From Lapidilactobacillus dextrinicus DSM 20335 (GTDB lineage Bacteria > Bacillota > Bacilli > Lactobacillales > Lactobacillaceae): a DNA stretch of 64,000 nucleotides. Position numbers and translations under genes: made by a program. Shown piece by piece: positions 1 through 9,144 of this stretch. The stretch lies in contig NZ_AYYK01000008.1 of assembly GCF_001436095.1 (NCBI RefSeq), positions 62,295 to 126,294 on the forward strand. Reading direction: 5' to 3'. The notes under the pieces are model-generated. The model made no database searches. It had not been told where the DNA came from and worked only from the letters and a program-made list of their open reading frames with translations. The stretch's first letter is position 1. Every line of letters starts with the position of its first letter.

Positions 1-129
1 ATCTATTTGGTTCTGACCTTTACGATTACTCGAATTTTGCGATTAGTTGAACGCCGCTTAGACGGACCACAAAATTACAATGTTATGGCTAATCAAAACC
101 AAGTTTCAGCACCAACAGATAATAATTAG
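1..129 (+). CDS. Amino-acid ABC transporter permease, C-terminal fragment
   Basis: The reading frame is open from the window edge to TAG at 127-129 and gives 42 residues, starting [19 protein letters not shown] and ending in a polar tail. A final membrane segment followed by an amphipathic [10 protein letters not shown] stretch is typical of the C-terminus of His/Glu/Gln-type ABC permeases. The stop codon overlaps the AGGAGG of the following ATPase gene, so the two are co-transcribed and probably translationally coupled. Most of the gene lies outside the window, so the substrate cannot be judged. Confidence 0.8.
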   Translation: MYLVLTFTITRILRLVERRLDGPQNYNVMANQNQVSAPTDNN

Positions 130-140
130 GAGGCAACCTT

Positions 141-881
141 ATGACAAGCTTATTAGAAGTTAACCATTTAGAAAAAACTTTCGGCACGCATAAAGTTTTA
201 AAAGATATCAACTTACAAGTTAAACCTGGCGAAGTTTTATCAATTATCGGTTCATCTGGTTCAGGTAAATCTACATTGCTACGTTGTATTAACTTACTGG
301 AACAACCGACTAGTGGTGCAATTAATTTCCATGAACAAAATATCCTGGCTAATAACTTTAACGTGACTGACTATCGAGCTAAGGTTGGCATGGTTTTCCA
401 ATCATTCAATTTATTTAATAATTTAGATGTTTTACAAAATTGCACAATTGGGCAAACGACTGTTTTGCACCGCGACGCTGCTGAAGCTAAAAAAATTGCG
501 TTAGAACAATTAGAAACAGTCGGCATGGCACCTTATATTAATGCCAAACCAGCCCAACTTTCTGGTGGTCAAATGCAACGCGTTGGTATCGCCCGGGCTG
601 TTTCAATGAGTCCTGAGGTATTGCTATTCGATGAGCCTACATCGGCCTTAGATCCTGAAATGGTTGATGGTGTGCTGGACTCCATGCGTGCATTAGCCCA
701 CACCGGCTTGACAATGATCCTAGTAACACACGAAATGGCCTTTGCACGAGATATTTCTGACCATGTCGTCTTTATGGATCAAGGCGTCATTGCCGAAGAA
801 GGAACCGCCGAGCAAATCTTTGAGAACCCTCAAGAAGAACGAACAAAAACCTTCTTAAAACGTTATTTGAACCGGGTTTAA
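141..881 (+). CDS. glnQ: Amino-acid ABC transporter ATP-binding protein (GlnQ type)
   Basis: This is the ATPase that powers import of a polar amino acid through the permease encoded just upstream. Visible motifs are Walker [10 protein letters not shown] (residues 37-45), Q-loop near 87, signature LSGGQ (140-144), Walker B LLFDEP (161-166), D-loop SALD and switch histidine in VTHEMAF (about 196). Length 246 aa is normal for the PAAT family. The ribosome binding site TAGGAGG at 127-133 overlaps the permease stop, so this is the last gene of an operon that enters from the left, closed by the terminator at 895-930. The amino acid carried (glutamine, glutamate, cystine or other) cannot be read from the ATPase. 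Confidence 0.92.
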   Translation: MTSLLEVNHLEKTFGTHKVLKDINLQVKPGEVLSIIGSSGSGKSTLLRCINLLEQPTSGAINFHEQNILANNFNVTDYRAKVGMVFQSFNLFNNLDVLQNCTIGQTTVLHRDAAEAKKIALEQLETVGMAPYINAKPAQLSGGQMQRVGIARAVSMSPEVLLFDEPTSALDPEMVDGVLDSMRALAHTGLTMILVTHEMAFARDISDHVVFMDQGVIAEEGTAEQIFENPQEERTKTFLKRYLNRV

Positions 882-894
882 AAAATATAAGATT

Positions 895-930
895 AAAAAA
901 GGTGAGAACGATTTGTTCTCACCTTTTTTT
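895..930 (+). terminator. Intrinsic terminator after the amino-acid ABC operon
   Basis: Perfect 9-bp stem GGTGAGAAC (901-909) / GTTCTCACC (915-923) with a 5-nt loop, followed by seven T. The preceding A-run could let it also act for the convergent sbcC transcript. Confidence 0.9.
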
Positions 931-967
931 GTCTATCGTCGTTCTAAAAAACGGTTAGCTAAATCCT

Positions 968-3900
968 TTAATCCTCATCTACTTGATACTGAATACTACT
1001 CTCACCGTTACCATGACTGATAACTTTTAACTGTGCTGGAATTTGGGCTTGTAATTCACGTACATGACTGATAATACCAATCATTCTCTGTTGGCTTTCT
1101 AAACTCATTAAAGCTTCAATAGCGGTATTTAGCGCTTCTTCATCTAGTGAACCAAAGCCTTCATCAATAAAGAGCGCATTAATTTCAATTGCACCGGTTT
1201 GTTGTTGCACAACTTCACCTAGTGCAAGTGCCAATGCAAGCGCCGCAATAAAACTTTCACCACCAGATAAAGTTCGCACGCTCCGATAATCACCCACATA
1301 ATCATCAAAAACATTAAGTTCTAGACCAGAATTCTTACGTGCACTTCCTAGTTCTTCTGCCAACGCTAAACGATATCGACCTTTAGTTAGTTTAGCCAAA
1401 CGCTGATTAGCAACTAAAAGAACCTGAGTCAAATAAGTTTGCAAAACATAGCGCTCCAGACCTAACTTCTGACTACCATTGCCGCGAGCAAGTTCGCTTA
1501 GTTCTTGTAAAGGCGTTATATCCACTATATCCGATATTAATTCTTTGACGTTTTCAGTGATTTTAATTTGTTGTGAAATCTGATTTTTAAGCTGTCCCAC
1601 TTGTTCTTGAACCGTACTTTGCTCCGATTGTATTTGTTTAATCTGTTGTTGAAGCTGTTTTAGATCTGGTATTTCTTGATAATCTTTTAATTGTTGTTTT
1701 AATCGTTGTAAAACTGCTTGTTGACTAACGATTTGTTGCTGATACTGCTCAATTTGGGCTACTAAATCTGCCTGTTGGTCTAACTGTGTTAAAATTCGTT
1801 CGTATTGATCACATTGCGCCTTAAAAGAAAGCGTAGGCCAATTTTGATTAAAAATAGTTGTCATTTCTGTTTGCAACTGTTCAATTTTAGTTTGATCAGT
1901 CTCAATTTGTTGTTGATAATGACGTTGATCAGTTTTATTTTCAGTTTGTTGTTGTTGATTTTGTTGAAGCTGTTGTTGTAAGGTCATCTGCTGTTTTTTA
2001 AACTCAGCCACCTTTTGTTTGGTACTAGTTAAGAAATCTGTTAATTCTGCACTTGAAGTAAACTCTGTCGGCAATTGCTGTTGAAGGTCTTGAAACTGTG
2101 TCTCCACAATAGCTAATTGACGTTGCTGATCATTAATCTGAACTTGTAGTGCTTGGGACTTGGCCGTTAATTGTTGCGACTGTTCTTTGTATTCTGTTAA
2201 TTTTTGTTGCTGAGCTGTTATTTCTGCCTGTTTTTGACTTAATTTGGCTTGTTCTTTATCTCGTTCTTTTAAATTCAAAGTCAAAAACTGCCTAACCTCG
2301 TCAAGCGTCGCCATATTAGTATCAGCAGTTTGTTGAACTATCTGTTGCCAAGTATCCTCATACTTTTGTTGAAGTTGTTGCGAACTGTTTTGTAGCGTCG
2401 TTATACTACTCTCTAACGTAGCCACTTCTTTTTCAACAGCTTGCCGTTGTTGGTCCATTTCATCAAGCAATTCTTCACTCACGATCGGTGCATCATTTTG
2501 AACCAACTTAATCTGCGAATGATCGCGTGAACCACAAACAGGGCAAGGTTCATTAGGCAATAAATCACGTTGTAAAATAGCGATTTGTTGGGCCGCATAG
2601 TTGCTCTTTACTTGACGATAATCTGTTTGGATTTTACTTTGACGTTCAGTAGCAACTTGGACGTGTTGCTGTTGTGTTGTTAATTCTTTATTAATTACGC
2701 TAATTTGTTGGTAAAAATCTGTTGCTTGATTAACCAACTCCTGTAATTTTTTCAACTGATCTGCACTTTGATCTAATTGCCGTTGCTGCAAATAAAGATC
2801 TGCAGTCTGTTCTTGTAATTCGCTGAGTTCTTTAACCTGCCGCTGAACTGTTTGTAATTGTTCATTTGTTTGTTGATGTTGCTGTTGTTGTTGAGTAATT
2901 TCTTGAGCTAATTGCTGTTTAGCTTGTTGTAACTTTGTTACTTGTTGATACTTAGGAATTAAATCTGCATATTGAATTAATTGAGTTTGTAATTCTTGCT
3001 GTTCTTTTTCATGAGTTTGTAGCTCGGCTGCTGTCTGTTGTAATAATGCTTGTTGTTGCTTAATTATTTGAGCTGAATCTTTAGCAGTTGCTAATTGAGC
3101 TTTTGCCTGCGTAAATTCAGCAGTTACTTGTTGTAATGATTGATAATGTTGTTGGTTATCCTGGGCCCACTTTAATTGATTTAATTGCTGTTGCATTTGC
3201 GTAATTTTGGGTGTTTGTTGCTGTAAGGTAGCTAACGTATTTTGTGCTTCTTGTTGCTGCTCAAACAATGTTTTAATATATTGACGTTGCGTTAACTCCG
3301 CTTGTTGCTGCTCAAGCTCTTTTTTTAATCGGGCCGCTTGTGCTTGTTGTTCTGATTCCTTTGCCTTCATTTGATCAGTTTGTTGTTGTAATAAGTCTAG
3401 TTGCTCAGTCACTGACACCTGATCATCTGAGGCCAAGGTTGGTAGCCAGTTAACTTGTTGCAATAGCGTTTGGATTTTTTGTTGGCGTTGGCCATTGTCA
3501 TCTTTAAGTTGTTTATATTGTGTTTGTAATTGTTTAACCCACTGCTCGTAACGCTGCGTTTGAAAAAGATTCCGTAACACTGCCTCTTTTTGATTACTAT
3601 CCCCGTTTAAAAATTGGCGAAACTCGCCTTGAGGTAATAAGACAATTTGCCGAAATTGGGCCGCATTTAATTGTAATAAATCAGCTAAATATTTGTTAGC
3701 CTGATCAATTTTAGTTAGCTGTTTAATTTCTTGGGTGGGCGTTTCATCAACATAAATCGTTAATTCAATTTGTGGGGGCTGTTCAGTTGTCCCTTGTCCC
3801 CGCTTTTTGGCTAATGTTTGCTTAGGCTTACGAATAAGCTGGTAATAGTGCCCCCGATGCGTAAACGTCAACTCAACACTAGTCTCATCATGGATCGTAG

Positions 3901-4108
3901 CAAAATCTGAACGAAATTCCTTGGGATCTCGTTGTGAACCTGAAGCCTTATCATATAAGGCAAAAACCAAGCCATCAAAAATCGTTGATTTGCCCGCACC
4001 TGTTGGCCCACTAATTAAGAACATCGAGGTTCGATCAAATTTTGTAAAATCAATTATTTGCTGACGATAAGGACCAAAATAGTTTAATTTTAGTTGTAGC
4101 GGTCTCAT
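968..4108 (-). CDS. sbcC: Exonuclease subunit SbcC (Rad50-like SMC ATPase)
   Basis: SbcC pairs with SbcD to form an ATP-dependent nuclease that opens DNA hairpins and trims protein-blocked ends. The 1046-aa protein has an N-terminal half-ATPase with Walker A GPTGAGKST (residues 34-42), two long coiled coils joined by a zinc hook CPVCG near residue 521, and a C-terminal half with signature LSGGES and Walker B ALFIDEG. The coiled coils are extraordinarily rich in glutamine (QQQQ runs). Its ATG overlaps the sbcD stop by 4 nt (ATGA), which indicates coupling. It is the last gene of the HNH-sbcD-sbcC operon. Confidence 0.95.
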   Translation of the reverse strand: MRPLQLKLNYFGPYRQQIIDFTKFDRTSMFLISGPTGAGKSTIFDGLVFALYDKASGSQRDPKEFRSDFATIHDETSVELTFTHRGHYYQLIRKPKQTLAKKRGQGTTEQPPQIELTIYVDETPTQEIKQLTKIDQANKYLADLLQLNAAQFRQIVLLPQGEFRQFLNGDSNQKEAVLRNLFQTQRYEQWVKQLQTQYKQLKDDNGQRQQKIQTLLQQVNWLPTLASDDQVSVTEQLDLLQQQTDQMKAKESEQQAQAARLKKELEQQQAELTQRQYIKTLFEQQQEAQNTLATLQQQTPKITQMQQQLNQLKWAQDNQQHYQSLQQVTAEFTQAKAQLATAKDSAQIIKQQQALLQQTAAELQTHEKEQQELQTQLIQYADLIPKYQQVTKLQQAKQQLAQEITQQQQQHQQTNEQLQTVQRQVKELSELQEQTADLYLQQRQLDQSADQLKKLQELVNQATDFYQQISVINKELTTQQQHVQVATERQSKIQTDYRQVKSNYAAQQIAILQRDLLPNEPCPVCGSRDHSQIKLVQNDAPIVSEELLDEMDQQRQAVEKEVATLESSITTLQNSSQQLQQKYEDTWQQIVQQTADTNMATLDEVRQFLTLNLKERDKEQAKLSQKQAEITAQQQKLTEYKEQSQQLTAKSQALQVQINDQQRQLAIVETQFQDLQQQLPTEFTSSAELTDFLTSTKQKVAEFKKQQMTLQQQLQQNQQQQTENKTDQRHYQQQIETDQTKIEQLQTEMTTIFNQNWPTLSFKAQCDQYERILTQLDQQADLVAQIEQYQQQIVSQQAVLQRLKQQLKDYQEIPDLKQLQQQIKQIQSEQSTVQEQVGQLKNQISQQIKITENVKELISDIVDITPLQELSELARGNGSQKLGLERYVLQTYLTQVLLVANQRLAKLTKGRYRLALAEELGSARKNSGLELNVFDDYVGDYRSVRTLSGGESFIAALALALALGEVVQQQTGAIEINALFIDEGFGSLDEEALNTAIEALMSLESQQRMIGIISHVRELQAQIPAQLKVISHGNGESSIQYQVDED

Positions 4109-5226
4109 TCATCTACCTCTTTTAACGCTTGCTCAGCCCAGTCCTGCTGTTGTTGTGAAAGTGAGCGTTGCGTCATTTCTTGATAAAATTTCGTTAATAG
4201 TGTCATGGGTGAATTAATCTCTTGCGTAGAGATCTGGTGAGCTGTAAATGTTGAAACACCATTAGCCCGACTCATATTCAAAAAGTGGGAAAATTGTTGA
4301 CGCAGCAAAGCACTAGCATTACTAATCACGTTGGTATCATCCAAAATAATTCCTGTATAAGCATCTTGATTAATTTGGTGATTGCTTAAATATTCAGTAT
4401 TGGTTAGGTCGATAAAACTCCCTTCAACCGTTTGAACATCTCGTAGTGGTGTGATTGGTCTGAATTTAACTTTTACATTTGGTTCAGTATCAACAATTAA
4501 CACACCTTTAGTTTGATTTTCTTCAGATAATGAATACTTAATTAATGAACCGCTATAACGAATCGTTGGATTTTGTAAGGCATCCTTATTATGGACATGG
4601 CCTAATGCTACATAATCAAAATCTGCCAATAGATCTAACGGCACTGCCTCTAAACCACCGACATTAACAGTTGTTTCAGAATCTGAATGTAAACTGCCTG
4701 CAGCAAAAAAGTGGGCAATCAAAATATGACGTTTCCCTTTAACAAAGCGTTGTTTGATTGCCGCCATAATTTTTATCATCGCCTGCTCAAGTGTTCGAAT
4801 ATGATCGTCATTGAAATATTGACGCGCTTGATACAATTCAAAGTAGGGTAATAAGAAAAACTGCACATCGTTCATTTCAATTGGTTCAAAAGCCTGCGCC
4901 AATTCTGTCTGTAAATAAAAATTAGTCGCAGTAAACCATTGATTCCCCACACCCAAACGAACTGCGCTATCATGATTACCATTAATCATTAATAATGGTA
5001 ACTTCAATTCCAAATTAACCGTGCTAATCATCTTCGTCAATTGTGCAACCGCTGTTTCTGCAGGATTCTGTCGATCATAAAGGTCGCCTGCAATCACAAT
5101 GGCATCAACTTTTTCTTCTTGAGCAATGGTGACGAGTTGCTTAAAGGCATCATCTTGTTCAGCTGTTAAATCATAACCAAATAAGCGCCGCCCTAAATGC
5201 CAATCTGCTGTATGTAAAAAACGCAT
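4105..5226 (-). CDS. sbcD: Exonuclease subunit SbcD (Mre11-like nuclease)
   Basis: SbcD is the Mn2+-dependent phosphoesterase subunit of the SbcCD hairpin nuclease. The metallophosphoesterase signature appears in order: ADWHLG (8-13), AGDLYDR (about 47-53), NGNHDS (about 83-88), then AHFF and LGHVHN as the late histidine motifs. At 373 aa it has the standard length. Its start overlaps the stop of the upstream HNH gene in a TAATG junction and its own stop overlaps sbcC, so the three genes are translated as a tightly coupled unit. Confidence 0.95.
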   Translation of the reverse strand: MRFLHTADWHLGRRLFGYDLTAEQDDAFKQLVTIAQEEKVDAIVIAGDLYDRQNPAETAVAQLTKMISTVNLELKLPLLMINGNHDSAVRLGVGNQWFTATNFYLQTELAQAFEPIEMNDVQFFLLPYFELYQARQYFNDDHIRTLEQAMIKIMAAIKQRFVKGKRHILIAHFFAAGSLHSDSETTVNVGGLEAVPLDLLADFDYVALGHVHNKDALQNPTIRYSGSLIKYSLSEENQTKGVLIVDTEPNVKVKFRPITPLRDVQTVEGSFIDLTNTEYLSNHQINQDAYTGIILDDTNVISNASALLRQQFSHFLNMSRANGVSTFTAHQISTQEINSPMTLLTKFYQEMTQRSLSQQQQDWAEQALKEVDE

Positions 5227-6137
5227 TAATCTCCCTCCTGTTCTAATCGCCAGGTTACATAGTGAGAAATAATATAATCATGGCGAATCTGAATTAATTT
5301 TTGATAATCACTATTTTCGCCATCAAGTAAACCTTGTAAAACTTTAATTTGTCGTCGTAGTGGTTGTAAATTAGCAGCTTGTTCTGAACTCGCCAGGTGC
5401 CGGGCAACTGCTAATTGCGATTGCAACTTCTTTTGGCGTTGGGTTAAACGCTCAATTGTTTGCTGGTAGCGACGCAATTTATTCAATGTTGCTGAAATTT
5501 CATTATTCCATTGAACAAATTGTTGATAAGGCATACTTCCTTTTAACTTATTACATTCACGGCACGATAACGTCAAATTGTCTAAGCTGTTATCATCTGA
5601 TAATGATACTGGGTCTTTATGATCAACACTATCACCATAACGACCACAATATTGACATACGTAATGATACTTCTCCCGAATATAAAGCCGCGTTGTATAG
5701 TCCAAGTTGTTTTTATCGAAAATTGTCGTTGTGTCACAGCCTAAATTTTCTAAATCAATGGGAAAATTACCCGTTAATTTAACAGCATCTGGTTGATTCT
5801 GCCATTTAATAACATGCTGATAAAATTGAAAACGTAACGATTGATCCTGCCAAGAACCTGGTAAAACATCAAAGCTATCAATTAAACTGTTGCAGCTTTT
5901 ACGTTCTGCCTTGGACAATGTTAATGTTATCAGTTGCTCCTGGTTAAAATTATCGGGCAGACCTAAATAAACCCATTGACGAGCTATAGCCAAACCGAGA
6001 CTCTGTAAATTTGCAAAATTGCCAATTAAAAGCCCACGAGTTTGACAAATATCACAAATACTCGTTAATTGTTTCTTGCCTAGGTAAAAATGTTCCTCAG
6101 CTAAGTTCAAACGACAATATTGACAACGTATCCTCAT
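5226..6137 (-). CDS. HNH endonuclease-like protein with N-terminal zinc ribbon
   Basis: A 303-aa protein with two zinc-binding parts. The N-terminus has CxxC pairs at C5/C8 and C28/C31, a small zinc ribbon. Near residues 158-200 lies an HNH-type motif: CQYC (162-165), the D173-H174 pair in SVDHKDP, and CRECN (193-197). A predicted helical and coiled region (about 215-275) follows. HNH domains of this layout usually cut DNA, so a nuclease is the likely activity, but the substrate is unknown. It overlaps sbcD by one base (TAATG), which puts a second nuclease in the SbcCD repair operon. I do not recognise a named gene. Confidence 0.75.
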   Translation of the reverse strand: MRIRCQYCRLNLAEEHFYLGKKQLTSICDICQTRGLLIGNFANLQSLGLAIARQWVYLGLPDNFNQEQLITLTLSKAERKSCNSLIDSFDVLPGSWQDQSLRFQFYQHVIKWQNQPDAVKLTGNFPIDLENLGCDTTTIFDKNNLDYTTRLYIREKYHYVCQYCGRYGDSVDHKDPVSLSDDNSLDNLTLSCRECNKLKGSMPYQQFVQWNNEISATLNKLRRYQQTIERLTQRQKKLQSQLAVARHLASSEQAANLQPLRRQIKVLQGLLDGENSDYQKLIQIRHDYIISHYVTWRLEQEGD

Positions 6138-6159
6138 TTTAATCCCTCTTCTAAATTGA

Positions 6160-6206
6160 ATAAGAAAAATGACCCCGCTGAATCTATCATGAATTCAACA
6201 GGGTCA
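6160..6206 (-). terminator. Minus-strand terminator after the 107-aa unknown gene
   Basis: Inverted repeat 6170-6183 / 6193-6206 (TGACCC...GGGTCA) whose two mismatches on the plus strand become G-U pairs on the minus-strand RNA. It is followed on that strand by a T-rich tract. It separates the small gene from the HNH-sbcD-sbcC operon. Confidence 0.75.
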
Positions 6207-6252
6207 ATCAAATATGAATTGGTGAAAATGAATAACCACTAAATATTTTGCG

Positions 6253-6576
6253 TTAGATAAAATCATCATAAACGATTTCGACAAGTTCTTTTTTAGTCGC
6301 AAAATTAACTTGATAGACAGTTTGATCTAAAGCTTTTTGGTATTCATCTAAAACATCTTCAGGCAATGGTGTTACTGCTGATAATTTGGCAATCATCTCT
6401 GAAGTATTCTCGATGTTTTCCAGATCTACAAACAAGTAAACCTTAGTCAAAATATCATGAAGCAAATCGGTCATCACGGCATTAGGCTTGCCATTTAAAT
6501 CAGTTAATGCGACTTGATCAGGTGCGATACCTTGATGATTAATTGTAATAAATTTCAAAACTTGAAAAACATTCAT
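6253..6576 (-). CDS. Conserved small protein of unknown function
   Basis: A 107-aa acidic, probably soluble protein starting MNVFQVLKFITINHQGI. I see no signal peptide, membrane segment or metal motif; secondary structure looks mixed, with a central helical stretch (about 35-70) and a hydrophobic, acidic C-terminus (VEIVYDDFI). It stands alone between the HNH gene and a 287-base AT-rich gap, and has its own terminator. Codon use looks like that of its neighbours. I do not recognise the family. Confidence 0.6.
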   Translation of the reverse strand: MNVFQVLKFITINHQGIAPDQVALTDLNGKPNAVMTDLLHDILTKVYLFVDLENIENTSEMIAKLSAVTPLPEDVLDEYQKALDQTVYQVNFATKKELVEIVYDDFI

Positions 6577-6863
6577 TTAGCTTACCCCAATACACATGAA
6601 TTATTATCTTCATATTAGCACAAATAAGTACTGATTCGATAGTAGTGAAACCTTTTAAAGCTATAAATTTAGCAACTTAATAGAACAGTTAAAGTTATAA
6701 ATACTTAACAACTTAAGCAAACCTTAACTGACTTGAGAATTAATTAAGTAAAGGATCAAACTCTTCAAAAATAAAACACAAATTAACTAAAGAATTAATC
6801 GTAAAGTGGTCAATTTTATTGCGTATGATAAAAACATCATCAAGAAAGGATGTTCTTCTCATT

Positions 6864-7109
6864 ATGCTAATCAACGATCAACAAGTCATTTCAATTCAAA
6901 TTATCAAAATTATCAACGCTAAAAAAATTAAATGTTTAACTGAGAATGGTCATATCATTAATCTCCACATTACTAGTGCAGAAAAAAAGGATCCCTTATT
7001 CTGGTGGAGTTTAATCAAAACATATACAGCTCAATTATGGATTCCTATTGCTAAACAAACAAAAACACTTTTAGCAACAGACTGGTTAGCTAGTCCTGAA
7101 CCGGTTTAA
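6864..7109 (+). CDS. Small hypothetical protein
   Basis: Predicted 81-aa product starting MLINDQQVISIQIIKIINAK. It is basic, with a C-terminal part that holds an FWW motif and ends ASPEPV. I chose ATG 6864 because an AAAGGA sequence lies upstream (6845-6850, spacing rather long). An earlier in-frame ATG at 6819 has no ribosome binding site, but TATGAT at 6824 could be a -10 box. It is the only plus-strand gene between 968 and 15418, which is unusual here, so it may not be real. There is no similarity I can name. Confidence 0.4.
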   Translation: MLINDQQVISIQIIKIINAKKIKCLTENGHIINLHITSAEKKDPLFWWSLIKTYTAQLWIPIAKQTKTLLATDWLASPEPV

Positions 7110-7114
7110 GAGCA

Positions 7115-7142
7115 TAAAAAAAGTCGAACATAATTGCTCGAC
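7115..7142 (-). terminator. Minus-strand terminator for the 43-aa gene
   Basis: Eight-base stem 7123-7130 / 7135-7142 (GTCGAACA / TGCTCGAC, one G-U on the minus RNA) with a 4-nt loop. It is followed on the minus strand by seven T (7116-7122). Confidence 0.75.
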
Positions 7143-7159
7143 AAAAAATAAATCATTGA

Positions 7160-7291
7160 CTACTTATCTGCTTCAGCTAATTTTTTTAAAGTTTCTAAAA
7201 CCTTGTCATTAGCTTTTTTGTTCTTTTTGATGTTAGCCGTATTAATTGGTCGACGGTTACCGTTCATACCAGTATGATTGTTTTGTGACAT
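7160..7291 (-). CDS. Tiny basic protein (43 aa), unknown function
   Basis: A short gene with a perfect AAGGAGG site 7 nt before ATG. The product starts MSQNNHTGMNGNRRPINTAN and continues with a lysine-rich helix ending in AEADK. It is very basic in the middle (IKKNKKAND), with no membrane segment and no cysteine. The strong ribosome binding site, good codon use and its own terminator (7115-7142) argue that it is real. Small basic proteins of this kind can bind nucleic acid or ribosomes, but I do not recognise the family. Confidence 0.7.
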   Translation of the reverse strand: MSQNNHTGMNGNRRPINTANIKKNKKANDKVLETLKKLAEADK

Positions 7292-7422
7292 GGTGAACCT
7301 CCTTACGTATTACGTATTCAATTAATTCTATTGCATTTGTGCCTAAATTTCAAGCCGTAAAGCACTTAAGTTTATCAAAATTCAGAATTATCAGCTAATT
7401 ATAGACCCGCTTTAAAATTAGT

Positions 7423-7438
7423 TATTACCCGGGAAATA
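7423..7438. promoter_or_regulatory. Noc-binding-type palindrome (one mismatch)
   Basis: TATTACCCGGGAAATA differs at one base from the Bacillus Noc-binding sequence TATTTCCCGGGAAATA. It lies between the 43-aa gene and the ClC gene, about 8 kb left of dnaA. It is the only left-arm member of a five-copy set in the window. Confidence 0.6.
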
Positions 7439-7462
7439 ATTTATCATACTCATGAAATAAAA

Positions 7463-9004
7463 TTAGTGACGCCGACTTAAATTTTTTAAAGCTATTTTAA
7501 CTTGCATTCGTCGGTTATGATCGGTCAAGACGATTAAAGTATCGCCGGCTAATATTTCTGTGTCTCCCCTTGGAATTAATTCCTTTTCTCCTCGTCGAAT
7601 AGAAACAAGCAAGATTTCTTTAGGCCAGGCAATATCGCGAACTTCTGCATTCACAAAAGTTGTGCCCTCAAAAACCGGAACTTCTAAGCGGTCTTGATGT
7701 CCAGCTTTAACTAAGTGTGGTTGATTAACTTGCATTCGCTCAGCCAACGATTCATAAATAGGTGCACCACCTAAAACATCAACCACGAGATAAGCAACTA
7801 AGGAAACAACAGCTAATGGCATTAGATGTTCTAAGGTACCCACCATTTCTGTAATTAATAATATGGCCGTAAATGGCGCTTTACCAATTCCAGCAAAGTA
7901 TCCTGCCATGGCAAAAATAACCAAATTCATAATCAAACTACGCGGTAATAAACCTAGGTTTGCCATTACAATCCCGTATAAATCACCAATTAATGCCCCC
8001 AGCGTTAGAATCGGAAGAAAAATACCACCAGGCAACCCAGATCCATAAGAAATCATCGAGAAAACAAATCGTAGAATGAATAATCCCAAGACAATTAGGG
8101 CCAGTGGTTGGTGATGCGCTAGACTTAGGATTAAACTATTACCGCCACCTAGTGTTTGCGGCCAAAAATAACCAATCGGAATTATTAATAATAAGGGGAT
8201 AAAACCGTCAGCACGCCGTGGCAGCTTTTTAATTTGTCGATATAACGATGGCAATGCTAACAGCACTTTTTGATAAATAATGCCTAGCACGCCTAAAATA
8301 ATCCCTAATAACAACAAGTGTCCGTATAATCGTAATGGAAAACTCGTGGTGTATTGCAAATGTAGCACGGGTGTTAAACCAAAAATATTTGAAGAAATAA
8401 AATTAGCACTTAACGCACCAGCCAATGACGTCATCCAAACGAGCGGTGAAAAATTGTGATAGATTTCTTCAAGAACAAACATTGTCCCTGCAATTGGTGC
8501 ATTAAATGCCGCTGCTAGGCCGCTAGCAGCACCTGATGCAATTAAAACACGTTCATTAGTCCCTTTTTCTTTTAAGCCAGCTGCAACTCCCTGGCCAATC
8601 GAGGAGCCTAATTGAATTGACGGTCCTTCACGACCTAGAAAGAGTCCGGAACCAATAGCCAGCGCACCACCGATAAATTTACGCCATAAAACCGGCCACC
8701 ATTGTAATTTTAAATTACCACCAAGCTGAGTCTCTACCTCTGGAATACCTGATCCCATAATATGTGGTTGCTGATGAATTAATTTCATATTGATTAACCC
8801 AATCAGTAATAATATGAGAATAACCAAGGCTCCCCACCAAATATTTTGATGCATTTTTTGATATGCAAATTGCCAAAAAATTAAGGAATGCTCAATTAAA
8901 AAACGAAATAAGCTGACAATTAATCCTGATAGTAACCCCACTAAAATACCCTTAGCAATAAAACCAACATGAATTAAGTTTAATTGTTGTCTAAATTTAG
9001 TCAT
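7463..9004 (-). CDS. clcA: ClC-family chloride channel / H+-Cl- exchanger with TrkA-C domain
   Basis: This membrane protein moves chloride, probably in exchange for protons. The ClC selectivity motifs are present: GSGIP (about 84-88), GREGP (124-128, with the gating glutamate) and GGIFLP in the second half. About 10-11 membrane helices end near residue 425. A soluble C-terminal part of about 75 residues resembles TrkA-C (EVRDIAWPKEILLVSIRRG). ATG 9004 is preferred because GAGGTG sits just upstream; the in-frame GTG at 9013 is part of that ribosome binding site. It occupies the place where rsmG-noc-parAB follow mnmG in Bacillus. Confidence 0.9.
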   Translation of the reverse strand: MTKFRQQLNLIHVGFIAKGILVGLLSGLIVSLFRFLIEHSLIFWQFAYQKMHQNIWWGALVILILLLIGLINMKLIHQQPHIMGSGIPEVETQLGGNLKLQWWPVLWRKFIGGALAIGSGLFLGREGPSIQLGSSIGQGVAAGLKEKGTNERVLIASGAASGLAAAFNAPIAGTMFVLEEIYHNFSPLVWMTSLAGALSANFISSNIFGLTPVLHLQYTTSFPLRLYGHLLLLGIILGVLGIIYQKVLLALPSLYRQIKKLPRRADGFIPLLLIIPIGYFWPQTLGGGNSLILSLAHHQPLALIVLGLFILRFVFSMISYGSGLPGGIFLPILTLGALIGDLYGIVMANLGLLPRSLIMNLVIFAMAGYFAGIGKAPFTAILLITEMVGTLEHLMPLAVVSLVAYLVVDVLGGAPIYESLAERMQVNQPHLVKAGHQDRLEVPVFEGTTFVNAEVRDIAWPKEILLVSIRRGEKELIPRGDTEILAGDTLIVLTDHNRRMQVKIALKNLSRRH

Positions 9005-9093
9005 TAATAACACCTCAACTACTATTAAAAGCCAAAATAAATAAAATTACTAGTCCACATTATCCTGTAAAGATTCTCAAATTATCAAGGCCA

Positions 9094-9130
9094 CAAAAAA
9101 ACGTCAATCAAAATCTTAGCTTGATTGACG
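9094..9130 (-). terminator. Terminator after mnmE-mnmG
   Basis: Ten-base stem 9102-9111 / 9121-9130 (CGTCAATCAA / TTGATTGACG) followed on the minus strand by a seven-base T run. Confidence 0.88.
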
Positions 9131-9144
9131 CTTTTAACGAAGAA

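Noticed and set aside
5456-5782. 108-codon plus-strand frame opposite the HNH gene
   Set aside because: It is antisense to a gene with clear zinc and HNH motifs and has no ribosome binding site.
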